64,000 nucleotides of DNA from Sphingopyxis panaciterrulae (lineage in GTDB: Bacteria; Pseudomonadota; Alphaproteobacteria; Sphingomonadales; Sphingomonadaceae), in contig NZ_JACIJH010000004.1 in the NCBI RefSeq assembly GCF_014199295.1, positions 1 through 64,000 on the forward strand. Reading direction: 5' to 3'. Below are positions 1-7,622 of this stretch, one piece after another. Both the position numbers and the translations under genes were made by a program. A model generated the notes under the pieces. It made no database searches and had not been told where the DNA came from. It saw only the letters and a program-made list of their open reading frames with translations. Each line of letters begins with the position of its first letter. Position 1 is the first letter of the stretch.

Positions 1-104
1 GAGCTCGTCGAGCACGATCAGGTCGAGCCGCGACAGCTGCGCCGCCAGGGTCCCGCCTTTGCCGATCCGGGTCTCCTCTTCGAGGCGTGTCACCATCCTC
101 GATC
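1..104 (-). pseudogene. istB: IS21-family helper ATPase IstB, fragment
   Basis: Read on the minus strand, about 32 codons give MVTRLEEETR, a Gly/Lys-rich stretch, then LSRLDLIVLDEL. This is the region before and through the Walker B motif of IstB, the ATPase that assists the IS21 transposase. The gene runs off the left edge of the window. Upstream of the MVTRLEE segment the reading frame no longer resembles IstB, so the N-terminal half, including the Walker A loop, is missing here. I read it as a broken IS21 copy; only the left part could continue outside the window. Confidence 0.7.
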
Positions 105-130
105 CGGACAACGGCTTTGAGGTGGGCTCA

Positions 131-433
131 ATGACCTCGCGAACCCGGCCTAAATATTCGCTCTTCAGCGAAACCGCCGACTATGTAGCCGCGCGCAAGT
201 CTGTCGTTGCAATCCAATTCGCTCGCCAGTGCGACCCGATACAGCGAGCCATCGATATTCGAAGCAACCTCGTCTCGCTGGTGGGAAGTCCGGCGGACTG
301 CCCGGTCATTCGCGGGCGCGTCGCTCCCAATCTTCTGTTCTTCAGTATCGTTCCGGGCGCCAATCGCGAGCAGTGGCGGCGCGCGCTGCTCGATTTCGAG
401 AAGAAATGCGCCAAGGCCGAAATCATCGAATAG
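131..433 (+). CDS. hypothetical protein of the integrated element
   Basis: A 100-residue protein that I do not recognise. The start at MTSRTRPKYS is chosen because a GAGGTGG ribosome site lies just upstream. It has no signal peptide and no membrane segment. The C-terminal third is amphipathic (REQWRRALLDFEKKCAKAE) and looks helical. It lies between the istB fragment and the toxin-antitoxin pair, inside the presumed integrated element, and may be cargo. It could also be a non-functional leftover, because the flanking DNA is rearranged. Confidence 0.45.
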   Translation: MTSRTRPKYSLFSETADYVAARKSVVAIQFARQCDPIQRAIDIRSNLVSLVGSPADCPVIRGRVAPNLLFFSIVPGANREQWRRALLDFEKKCAKAEIIE

Positions 434-597
434 GCGGCTGTCAGCGCTTCTTCATCGTCTTTGGGCATGGTCTCGCCGAGCGAAAAATCTGGTGCCGTCA
501 ACATTAAGCGCGATCTGCTTCGGGTTTACATCAAGGCCAAATAGCTCCGCCGCAATCGCTGATCGTCTGAACCAACTCCCTTTGACAAAGAGCTCAG

Positions 598-1338
598 TCA
601 GAGGCCGAAATCTGAAGGGCGAAAACTGAACCTCTCTTCCGACGGGAAGGCGCGAAGGGCGATCAACTCACCCTGCTCGTAGCGAATATGCCAGGTTTGG
701 GCATTGCGAGGCGCTGGGTCGCGGAAAACCGATGGGTCCAGCAGGGCCACGTTCGCACGATGCTGAGGATCTCTAACGGACGCATAGCGGATAGCCTGCG
801 CGTGAATCTCTCGCGCTTCAGACGCAAATTGCTGGCAAGCGGAATAGTCGTCCCTCGCCATCCACAGCGACGCTCCCGCAACAAATGGTCCTGCACACAG
901 GTCGAGCAGACGATCCATCGCAACCGAGACACTGATTGCCGAATGCTCCACGGTCGTGCTCGGCGGCTGGAATCCAGGCGACCGAGAGTAGAAGCGCAGC
1001 CGCCAATAGGCTGTCTCGGCGATCGCAGCGCCAATTGCCTCTGCGGCATAGAAGATGCCGGGCTTCTCGCCAGCGCGGCGAAATCTCGAGCTACTCTTAT
1101 GCCCGTAGCGAAACGGGGTTGCGAGCAGATAGTGAAGGTGTCTCGCCGCTACCGGCAAGGTCGGTTTCACTTCTTCCACAAGCTGTTCGAGCAACGCTTG
1201 ATCGTCGGCGCCAGCAGCCAGACGGTTAGTCGAAATCCGATGTTGTGCCTCTACGATCCGCCACAACTTTCCACCGTAGGCGCGAAAATGCTCCGGTTTC
1301 GGCGTTCGCTCAAACGCGGGCGCGGTAGTCATCGACAT
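598..1338 (-). CDS. RES-domain toxin, type II toxin-antitoxin system
   Basis: A 246-residue RES-family protein. Characterised RES toxins are NAD+ phosphorylases or NAD-degrading enzymes that stop growth by depleting NAD. The family's eponymous residues are visible: Arg27 in LWRIVE, Glu108 in AIAETAYWR and Ser203 in LDPSVF. The central block SRFRRAG...GIFYAAE is typical of the subgroup paired with Xre/MbcA antitoxins. The gene overlaps the end of the antitoxin gene by 29 bases, so the two are translationally coupled with the antitoxin first. It is normally neutralised by direct binding of the antitoxin C terminus. NAD cleavage by this copy is inferred from the family. Confidence 0.85.
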   Translation of the reverse strand: MSMTTAPAFERTPKPEHFRAYGGKLWRIVEAQHRISTNRLAAGADDQALLEQLVEEVKPTLPVAARHLHYLLATPFRYGHKSSSRFRRAGEKPGIFYAAEAIGAAIAETAYWRLRFYSRSPGFQPPSTTVEHSAISVSVAMDRLLDLCAGPFVAGASLWMARDDYSACQQFASEAREIHAQAIRYASVRDPQHRANVALLDPSVFRDPAPRNAQTWHIRYEQGELIALRAFPSEERFSFRPSDFGL

Positions 1339-1684
1339 AGTCGGCCACGTCGTTCAGACCGCGGATCGTCCGGATCAGATCGATGGGTCTGCCGCCAAGA
1401 TCCAAGTTTTCCGACTTCAGCCAAGACGTCGACGCCGCGTCGTCGCTCCCCATGAGCGCATCGAGGCTGCGAAAAAGCCGGACAAGATACTGCCCAAGTT
1501 CGAACGCCTTCTCGGCTCGCTGGAGTTGATAACTGCCGGAACGAAGCCGCGATGCCGTTGCAGCAGAAATTCCGACGACCGAGCCCAACTGCTCATTCGT
1601 CAGTTTCCAACACGTAGCCACGCGCGCGACTGCCTCCGAGAGCACTCGTCCTTGATCCGCTTGAGAGGCTAGCCGCGTCGCCAT
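1310..1684 (-). CDS. Xre/MbcA/ParS-type antitoxin of the RES pair
   Basis: A 124-residue DUF2384-family antitoxin. A helix-turn-helix lies at about residues 27-50 (LTNEQLGSVVGISAATASRL). The C-terminal 45 residues (LGGRPIDLIRTIRGLNDVADYV) form the conserved toxin-binding module. It precedes and overlaps the RES gene, the usual order in these pairs. A perfect palindrome begins two bases upstream of its start codon and contains the ribosome-binding GGAG, so repression would also block ribosome access. Autoregulation by the antitoxin or the complex is known for the family and inferred here. Confidence 0.87.
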   Translation of the reverse strand: MATRLASQADQGRVLSEAVARVATCWKLTNEQLGSVVGISAATASRLRSGSYQLQRAEKAFELGQYLVRLFRSLDALMGSDDAASTSWLKSENLDLGGRPIDLIRTIRGLNDVADYVDDYRARV

Positions 1685-1685
1685 A

Positions 1686-1720
1686 TCATTCTCCAGAATG
1701 AGAATCTACATTATCATTCT
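1686..1720 (-). promoter_or_regulatory. candidate operator of the RES/Xre pair
   Basis: TCATTCT-CC-AGAATGA at 1686-1701 is a perfect inverted repeat, and a third TCATTCT half-site lies at 1714-1720. The palindrome overlaps the antitoxin Shine-Dalgarno (GGAG) just before the ATG at 1684. A GATAAT that could serve as a -10 box overlaps the third half-site. Spacing of the half-sites fits cooperative binding of a dimeric HTH antitoxin, which is an inference. Confidence 0.6.
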
Positions 1721-1756
1721 TAGGAACAATCTAGAAGATTTGCAAGGGGCGGCGCT

Positions 1757-2974
1757 TCATTTCGATATCAGCGCCGCTATCTGAGCTTCGTCCGATGCCC
1801 GCAAGGCGTCCAGATAATCGCTCCACCACTGATGCATCGCTACGCGCTCATCCCAATAGCGCCCTCGATTGTAAGTCCCGCGCACGGCATTGGCGTCTGC
1901 ATGCGCCAGGGAACGCTCGATTGCGTCGGGATGCCACTTGCCGCTTTCGTTCAAGAGCGAAGAGGCAGTGGTTCGGAGTCCGTGAGCCGTCACCTCCCCG
2001 GTGGAGTATCCCATCCGGCGAAACGCCTGATTGAGCGTGTTCTCGCTCATTGGCCGGCGAAACGTATGAAAGGCAGGGAAGACAAACCCTTCGGGTCCGG
2101 TCAGCTCATGAAGCTCGCTCAAATAGCTCACGACCTGACATGACAACGGCACGGCATGAGGCCGGCGCATCTTCATCCGCTCCGCAGGAATGTCCCAGAC
2201 TGCATTGTCGAGATCGATCTCCGACCACAACGCCTTACGAAGCTCTCCGGGCCGGGCCATCACATGAGGCGCGATCTGACACCCGAGGCGAGTGATCGCA
2301 TTTCCGGAATATGCATCTATAGACCGCAGCAACGCGCCGACCGCCTCCGGCTCCAGCAGCGCAGCGTGGTGCGTCACACGCGGAGCAATCAGCGCGCTCC
2401 GCAATACGGCCGTTGGATCGCTCTCTCCTCTTCCGGTTGCTACCGCATAGCGGAAAACCCTGCTGGCAAAGGAGCGGGCGCGCCGCGCCGTCTCATATTT
2501 GCCGCGTGCCTCGATCCTCTTGAGTGCAGCGAGCACCTCAACAGGCTTGAGATCGGCGACAGGCATGTTCGCGATCGGCTTGAGCTGGTCGAGCAGCCAG
2601 TTCGCCTTGACTGTCGTCGCATCGGCTCGCCCCTCGGCGACCGACTTGTCGATGTACTCCTTGGCGATGTCGCCGAACGTGTTTCCGGCATTGAATTGCG
2701 CGATCAGCTTCTGACGCTTGCGCTCGGCAAGCGGGTCCACGCCCTCGCGCAGCTTACGTCGGGCATCGTCGCGCAATTGCCTCGCCTCGGCCAAGCGCAC
2801 TTCCGGATAGGCTCCGAGCGCGATGCGGTTATCTTTTCCAAGATGCCGATACTTGAAGCGCCAGAGCTTCGCGCCTGTCGGACGCACTTCGAGATAGAGG
2901 CCTCCAGCGTCCGCGCGCTTGTAGGGCCGGCCCTCCGGCTTCAGCGAACGGATCATAACATCGGTAAGGGACAT
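1757..2974 (-). CDS. tyrosine site-specific integrase, P4/DUF4102 type
   Basis: A 405-residue integrase that recombines an element into a tRNA gene. The N-terminal DUF4102 arm-binding domain (about residues 4-85, with GGLYLEV, LWRFKYR and LGAYPEV) is followed by a core-binding helical domain (about 100-195) and the catalytic domain. Catalytic residues are visible: Arg241 in MARPGELR, His331 and Arg334 in HGLRTTAS, His358 in LAHADAN and the nucleophile Tyr368 in GTYNRG. The start at 2974 has an AGGAG ribosome site; the longer upstream frame lacks one. The gene lies about 220 bases from the 3' end of a tRNA-Leu, the expected target. It appears intact and probably marks one end of an element extending leftwards out of the window. 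Confidence 0.93.
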   Translation of the reverse strand: MSLTDVMIRSLKPEGRPYKRADAGGLYLEVRPTGAKLWRFKYRHLGKDNRIALGAYPEVRLAEARQLRDDARRKLREGVDPLAERKRQKLIAQFNAGNTFGDIAKEYIDKSVAEGRADATTVKANWLLDQLKPIANMPVADLKPVEVLAALKRIEARGKYETARRARSFASRVFRYAVATGRGESDPTAVLRSALIAPRVTHHAALLEPEAVGALLRSIDAYSGNAITRLGCQIAPHVMARPGELRKALWSEIDLDNAVWDIPAERMKMRRPHAVPLSCQVVSYLSELHELTGPEGFVFPAFHTFRRPMSENTLNQAFRRMGYSTGEVTAHGLRTTASSLLNESGKWHPDAIERSLAHADANAVRGTYNRGRYWDERVAMHQWWSDYLDALRASDEAQIAALISK

Positions 2975-3191
2975 CGACTCAACTCCTGCAAGCAGGTCTC
3001 GGCCGGCGCTACATCTCAAGCGAGCAGTGGGGCCACCAGAAAATGGCCGTGGGGCCATCGCCTATTCCGGTGGCCCCATTTCGAGTGAGATCGAGTGAAA
3101 TATCCTCGGACACCAAAAGACAAGACCAAGGAGAAAATGGCAGATTTCTGCCGTTTTGTCGATGGTTCTGGGATGTCAGGAGAAGGGTAAA

Positions 3192-3240
3192 TGGTGCCCA
3201 GAAGAGGACTCGAACCTCCACGACCTTGCGATCGCCAGCA
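3192..3240. other. probable attachment site of the integrated element
   Basis: P4-type integrases usually recombine within the 3' half of a tRNA gene and restore it. The tRNA-Leu here is intact, with its 3' end on the integrase side. The second copy of the repeat would lie left of the window and cannot be seen, so the extent is only indicative. Confidence 0.4.
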
Positions 3241-3278
3241 CCTGAAGCTGGTGCGTCTACCAATTCCGCCATCTGGGC
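3192..3278 (-). tRNA. tRNA-Leu (anticodon CAG)
   Basis: An 87-base tRNA with an encoded CCA. The acceptor stem GCCCAGA pairs with TCTGGGC. The anticodon loop is TTCAGGT between CCAGC and GCTGG, giving CAG. A long variable arm and the T-loop GTTCGAGTCC are present. Its 3' end faces the integrase and is the probable attachment site. Confidence 0.95.
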
Positions 3279-3479
3279 ACGGGGTAGGAGCGGGCGCTTA
3301 GCGGCGGGGGCGACTGCTTGTCAACCGCGCTCGGCCGTCCATGACGATATTTTGCCGCGCGGTGGCGGATTTGCGGCTGCGGGCGCCCCTGCCCCTTGCT
3401 CCGCCGGACGCTTCGCGGCATGGGAGCGCGGGTGGTGCCTGTGGGCGCCGCGCGAGAGAATCGGTCACGGGCAAGGGTC

Positions 3480-4418
3480 ATGCAGAAACTCGACGGACAA
3501 TTGATCACCGTTTTCGGCGGCGGCGGCTTCGTCGGCCGCTATGTCGTGCAGAAGCTGCTGGCGCGCGGCGCGCGCGTCCGCGTCGCGCAGCGCGAACCGC
3601 GGCAGGCGACCTTCCTGAAACCGCTGGGGGGGCTTGGGCAGATGCAGTTCGTTGCCGTGGATGTCCGCGAGGCGACCGGCGTCGCGCGCGCGGTCCAGGG
3701 CAGCGACGCGGTCGTCAATCTCGTCGGCAGCTTCGACGACATGGAGGCGGTGCATGCCAAGGGTGCGGCGAATATCGCCGCCGCCGCGCGGCAGGCCGGC
3801 GTGCGCGCACTGGTCCATGTCTCGGCGATCGGCGCCGATACGGCCAGCCCCTCGGCCTATGGTCGCAGCAAGGGCGGCGGCGAGGCGGCGGTGCGCGCGG
3901 CCTTCCCCACCGCGGCGATCCTGCGTCCCTCGATCGTCTTCGGGCGCGAGGACCGCTTCATCAATCGCTTCGCGGCGCTGATCCGGATGTCACCGGTCGT
4001 GCCGGTGATTGCCCCCAAAGCGAAATTCCAGCCGGTCTATGTCGGCGACGTGGCAGAGGCAGCAGTCGCGGCGCTCGATGCGTCGGCGGCGGGCCGGACC
4101 TTCGAACTCGGCGGACCGCAGGGGCTGACCATGGCCGCGCTTCAGCAGTGGATCGCGAACGCCACCGGACGCAAACGCCTGTTCGTCGAGGTGCCCGACG
4201 CGGTCGGCGCGGCGCTCGCGAGCGGGCTTGGCTGGCTGCCCGGCGCACCGATCACCAGGGATCAGTGGCTGATGCTGCAGACCGACACCGTCGTCACGGA
4301 CGATAGCGACGGGCTTGCACAGCTCGGCATCACGCCGACCGCGCTGGCCGACGTCGTCGACGGTTGGCTGGTCCAATATCGCCGCAACGGCCGCTTCGCC
4401 GCGATTGCGGCCCGGTGA
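3480..4418 (+). CDS. NDUFA9-like NAD(P)-binding protein, complex I-associated
   Basis: A 312-residue atypical short-chain dehydrogenase. The N-terminal dinucleotide-binding loop GGGGFVG is at residues 13-19, followed by RYVVQKLLARGARVRV. It resembles the mitochondrial complex I accessory subunit NDUFA9/39 kDa, whose alphaproteobacterial relatives are annotated as complex I NDUFA9-family proteins. The SDR Tyr-x3-Lys is represented by SAYGRSKGGGE. The start at 3480 follows an AAGG. A perfect 12-bp hairpin follows the gene, and uppP comes next on the same strand. No complex I genes are in the window, so a role in complex I stability is inference. Confidence 0.85.
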   Translation: MQKLDGQLITVFGGGGFVGRYVVQKLLARGARVRVAQREPRQATFLKPLGGLGQMQFVAVDVREATGVARAVQGSDAVVNLVGSFDDMEAVHAKGAANIAAAARQAGVRALVHVSAIGADTASPSAYGRSKGGGEAAVRAAFPTAAILRPSIVFGREDRFINRFAALIRMSPVVPVIAPKAKFQPVYVGDVAEAAVAALDASAAGRTFELGGPQGLTMAALQQWIANATGRKRLFVEVPDAVGAALASGLGWLPGAPITRDQWLMLQTDTVVTDDSDGLAQLGITPTALADVVDGWLVQYRRNGRFAAIAAR

Positions 4419-4486
4419 GGCCACGCCGCGGCATTCCGCTTTGGCGCGGTCTGGAAAAACGCCTTCGCACCGCCTAGACGCATGCC

Positions 4487-4516
4487 AAGGGCGCCCGGCC
4501 TCCACCGGGCGCCCTT
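4487..4516 (+). terminator. hairpin terminator after the NDUFA9-like gene
   Basis: AAGGGCGCCCGG and CCGGGCGCCCTT form a perfect 12-bp stem with a 6-base loop, 69 bases after the stop codon. The downstream T tract is weak, so it may act as a hairpin or processing signal instead of a strict intrinsic terminator. Confidence 0.65.
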
Positions 4517-4591
4517 CTCGATTCCCCCGCAATCCGAAAGCCCGACCATGAGCCCCTCCCCCACCCGACCGCCGCTTGAAGGAATCCGCCG

Positions 4592-5389
4592 ATGATCTGG
4601 CTGACCGCGATCATCCTCGGCATCGTCGAAGGGCTGACCGAATTCCTGCCCGTGTCGTCGACCGGGCACCTGATCCTCGCGACCGAGTTGCTCGGCTATG
4701 ACGCGTCGAAATGGGCGGTGTTCAACATCGCGATCCAGCCCGGCGCGATCCTCGCGATCGTCGTCCTTTATCGCCATCTGTTCTGGGACATGTTCGTCGG
4801 ATTTTTCCGCCGCGACCCCGTCGCCATCGCCTTCGTGCGCAACCTGTTGCTGGCCTTCTTTCCCGCGGTGATCCTGGGGCTCGCCTTCGGGGACCAGATC
4901 GAGATGCTGCTCGAAAATGCCGTCGTCGTCGCCTGGGCGCTGGTCATTGGCGGTTTCGGCATATTGCTCGTCGAACGTTTCGCCAAGCCGCGAGAGAGCG
5001 GCGGGGTCGCCGCGCTATCGACGCGCCAGTCGATCCTGATCGGCATCGTCCAATGCCTGGCGATGATCCCCGGCGTCAGCCGCTCGGGCGCGACGATCAT
5101 GGGCGCGATGTCGCTCGGCGTCGACCGCAAGACCGCGGCCGAATTCAGCTTCTTCCTAGCGCTGCCGACGCTGAGCGGTGCAACGGCGCTCCAGCTCTTC
5201 AAGCATCGCGACGCGATCACCGGGGACGACCTGGGGTTGATCGGCGTCGGGGCGTTCGTCTCGTTCATCGTCGCCTGGATCGTCATCAAGGCCTTCCTTG
5301 CGGTCGTCACCCGCTATGGATTCGCGCCCTTCGCCTGGTATCGGATCATCATCGGGGCCGCGGCACTGGTATGGCTCGCCCTCAGATAG
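4592..5389 (+). CDS. uppP: undecaprenyl-diphosphatase
   Basis: A 265-residue polytopic membrane enzyme that dephosphorylates undecaprenyl diphosphate to recycle the lipid carrier for peptidoglycan and O-antigen; high dosage gives bacitracin resistance. Both signature motifs are present: E13-GLTEFLPVSSTGH-26 and PGVSRSGAT from residue 160. Seven to eight hydrophobic segments are visible, and the length is typical for the family. The ATG follows a GAAGGA ribosome site. It stands between the NDUFA9-like gene and gltD; the palindrome-rich leader of gltD suggests gltD has its own promoter. Confidence 0.96.
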   Translation: MIWLTAIILGIVEGLTEFLPVSSTGHLILATELLGYDASKWAVFNIAIQPGAILAIVVLYRHLFWDMFVGFFRRDPVAIAFVRNLLLAFFPAVILGLAFGDQIEMLLENAVVVAWALVIGGFGILLVERFAKPRESGGVAALSTRQSILIGIVQCLAMIPGVSRSGATIMGAMSLGVDRKTAAEFSFFLALPTLSGATALQLFKHRDAITGDDLGLIGVGAFVSFIVAWIVIKAFLAVVTRYGFAPFAWYRIIIGAAALVWLALR

Positions 5390-5401
5390 GTCCGTATCGG
5401 A

Positions 5402-5420
5402 CATAATTTTGGAAATTATG
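5402..5420 (+). promoter_or_regulatory. palindrome upstream of gltD (CATAATTT/AAATTATG)
   Basis: CATAATTT-TGG-AAATTATG is a perfect 8-bp inverted repeat in an AT-rich patch within a very GC-rich region, 127 bases before the gltD start. It looks like a protein-binding operator. The regulator is unknown. Confidence 0.45.
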
Positions 5421-5456
5421 TTGCGTGATGCAAAATATTCCGTCTTGAGAGTCCAT

Positions 5457-5481
5457 TTTAGGGCAGTGATCATTCCCTAAA
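5457..5481 (+). promoter_or_regulatory. second palindrome upstream of gltD (TTTAGGG/CCCTAAA)
   Basis: TTTAGGG and CCCTAAA flank an 11-base centre that contains TGATCA. It lies 66 bases before the gltD ATG, in the same AT-rich leader as the palindrome at 5402. It is a candidate regulator site or part of the promoter of the glutamate synthase genes. Confidence 0.4.
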
Positions 5482-5546
5482 TTGCATTTTTCTGGTGACA
5501 GCGTGTCGGGTGCCCTGCATTCGCCCCCTTCAGAAGGGGATTTTGT

Positions 5547-6989
5547 ATGGCTTCCGACCGCATGCTTCAGTTCGTGGAGCGCGACCAACAATATCCGGGC
5601 AAGCGTTCGCCCGAAGAGCGCGCGCGCGACTTTCGCGAGATAGCGGAGCGCTATGCCGCGCCGGACGCCGACGCGCAGGCGGCGCGCTGCTCGCAATGCG
5701 GTGTGCCCTATTGCGCGGTGCATTGCCCGCTGCACAATCATATCCCCGACTGGCTGCGCCTGACCGCCGAGGGCAGGCTGCGCGAGGCCTATGAGCTGTC
5801 GAACGCAACCTCGACCATGCCCGAGATCTGCGGCCGCATCTGCCCGCAGGACCGATTGTGCGAAGGAAATTGCGTGATCGAATTCTCCGGCCACGGCGCG
5901 GTGACGATCGGCAGCGTCGAAAAATATATCACCGATACCGCCTGGGCCGAGGGCTGGGTCGAGCCGGCGCGGGTCGGCCCCGCGACCGGCCAGTCGGTCG
6001 GCATCGTCGGCGCCGGCCCCGCTGGCCTCACCGCCGCCGAACATCTGCGCGCCGCGGGGCATGAGGTGCATGTCTATGACCGGCACGACCGTGCCGGCGG
6101 GCTGCTGACCTATGGCATCCCCGGCTTCAAGCTCGAGAAAGATGTCGTGATGCGCCGGATCGAGCGGCTCGTCGAGGCGGGCATCCACTTCCACCTCGGC
6201 TTCGAGGTCGGACGCGACGCGACGCTCGACGTACTGCGCCGGCGCCACGATGCGATGCTGATCGCGACCGGCGTCTACAAGGCGCGCGAGATCGCCGTGC
6301 CGGGCAATGAGGCCGAGGGGGTGATCGCCGCGCTCGACTATCTGATCGCCTCGAACCGCAAGGGCTTCGGCGACGCCGTCCCCGCCTTCGACGACGGCCG
6401 GCTCGACGCGAAGGGCAGGCATGTCGTCGTCGTCGGCGGCGGAGACACCGCGATGGACTGCGTCCGCACCGCGGTCCGCCAGGGCGCCAAATCGGTCAAA
6501 TGCCTCTATCGCCGCGACCGCGACAATATGCCGGGGTCGCAGCGCGAAGTCGCCAATGCCGAGGAGGAAGGCGTCGAATTCGTCTGGCTGTCGGCCCCCG
6601 AACGCTTCACCGCCGACAAGCGGGTCAAGCAGGTCGCGGTCGCCGGCATGCGCCTCGGCGCCCCCGACGCGAGCGGCCGCCACAGCCCGGAGGCCGACCC
6701 TGGGCGCAGCTTCGATCTGCCCGCCGATATGGTGATCAAGGCGCTGGGCTTCGATCCCGAGGACCTGCCGCAGCTCTTCGGCGCGCCCGAACTCAGCGTC
6801 ACCCGCTGGGGCACGCTGCGCGTCGACCATCAGACGATGATGACCAGCCTGCCGGGCGTCTTCGCCGCCGGTGATATCGTACGCGGCGCCAGCCTGGTGG
6901 TCTGGGGCATTCGCGACGGCACCGACGTCGCGGACCAGATGTCGAAATGGTTGAAAGCGAAAGCAAAAGACGAGAGGAAGGCAGCCTGA
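5547..6989 (+). CDS. gltD: glutamate synthase (NADPH) small subunit
   Basis: The 480-residue beta subunit takes electrons from NADPH via FAD and passes them through iron-sulfur clusters to the large subunit for glutamate formation. N-terminal cysteines Cys48, 51, 56 and 60 and Cys95, 99, 105 and 109 are the two cluster-binding sets. The FAD loop GAGPAG is at 155-160, and a second Rossmann loop VVVVGGGDTAMDC binds NADPH at about residue 295. The C terminus has the conserved GVFAAGDIVRG. Only 23 bases separate its stop from the first DUF2059 gene. The partner gltB lies 1.9 kb downstream, after two secreted-protein genes, instead of directly adjacent. Confidence 0.95.
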   Translation: MASDRMLQFVERDQQYPGKRSPEERARDFREIAERYAAPDADAQAARCSQCGVPYCAVHCPLHNHIPDWLRLTAEGRLREAYELSNATSTMPEICGRICPQDRLCEGNCVIEFSGHGAVTIGSVEKYITDTAWAEGWVEPARVGPATGQSVGIVGAGPAGLTAAEHLRAAGHEVHVYDRHDRAGGLLTYGIPGFKLEKDVVMRRIERLVEAGIHFHLGFEVGRDATLDVLRRRHDAMLIATGVYKAREIAVPGNEAEGVIAALDYLIASNRKGFGDAVPAFDDGRLDAKGRHVVVVGGGDTAMDCVRTAVRQGAKSVKCLYRRDRDNMPGSQREVANAEEEGVEFVWLSAPERFTADKRVKQVAVAGMRLGAPDASGRHSPEADPGRSFDLPADMVIKALGFDPEDLPQLFGAPELSVTRWGTLRVDHQTMMTSLPGVFAAGDIVRGASLVVWGIRDGTDVADQMSKWLKAKAKDERKAA

Positions 6990-7012
6990 TCAACAGGGTA
7001 AGGAACACCGAC

Positions 7013-7612
7013 ATGTCGACCTGGAAATATATGCTGCTCACCGCCGCGTTCGCCGCTCCGCCGCTCCATGCGCAGGAGGCGGCGTCCGCCGCCGTGGCTC
7101 CGGCGGAGGCGCCAGCCTCCGACCGAATCGCCGCCGCCCAAAGCCTGATCGAGGTGATGATGCCCGCGGCCCAGCGCGAGGAGATGATGGGACAGCTCGT
7201 CGCGGTCACGATGGCCAATGTCTCGGCAGGGATGCAGCAGCATTTCGGCGCCGCGGAACTGGCCGCCGATCCCAAGGCCAAGACGGTCTTCGACCGCTTC
7301 GTCGCGCGCCAGCAGCAATTGACGGTCGAGCAGCTCCGCACCCAGTTGCCCGGCCTGTTCGACGCGATGGCCCGCGCCTACGCCCGTCGCTTCACCGTGG
7401 CGCAACTCGGCGAGATCGAGACGTTTTTCCGCACCCCGACCGGCCGCATCTATGTGACCGAATCGATGAACATCATGTCCGACCCCGACATCGCTGCATG
7501 GCAGCGCCAGTCGATCGCGAGCAGCATGGAACGGCTGCCCGCCGAACTCGAACGGCTGAGCCAGGAGTTGAAGGACGCGGGCGTCCAGACCGATGCGTCG
7601 ACGCAGTCCTGA
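7013..7612 (+). CDS. secreted DUF2059-family protein, first copy
   Basis: A 199-residue exported protein. The signal peptide MSTWKYMLLTAAFAAPPLHA ends at an AxA-type site. The mature part contains one DUF2059 domain, recognised by LIEVMMPAAQREEMM and the characteristic AYARRFTVAQLGEIETFF...TPTGR. DUF2059 proteins are periplasmic helical proteins of unknown function. The start at 7013 is chosen because it begins the signal peptide. It lies 23 bases after gltD and 10 bases before a second, longer DUF2059 gene, so co-transcription with glutamate synthase is likely. The pair probably arose by tandem duplication. Confidence 0.85.
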   Translation: MSTWKYMLLTAAFAAPPLHAQEAASAAVAPAEAPASDRIAAAQSLIEVMMPAAQREEMMGQLVAVTMANVSAGMQQHFGAAELAADPKAKTVFDRFVARQQQLTVEQLRTQLPGLFDAMARAYARRFTVAQLGEIETFFRTPTGRIYVTESMNIMSDPDIAAWQRQSIASSMERLPAELERLSQELKDAGVQTDASTQS

Positions 7613-7622
7613 GCGGGAGGAT

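Noticed and set aside
467..544. A 25-codon frame (MVSPSEKSGAVNIKRDLL...) after the first hypothetical gene
   Set aside because: Too short and without a ribosome site or recognisable similarity; it may be a remnant but cannot be supported.
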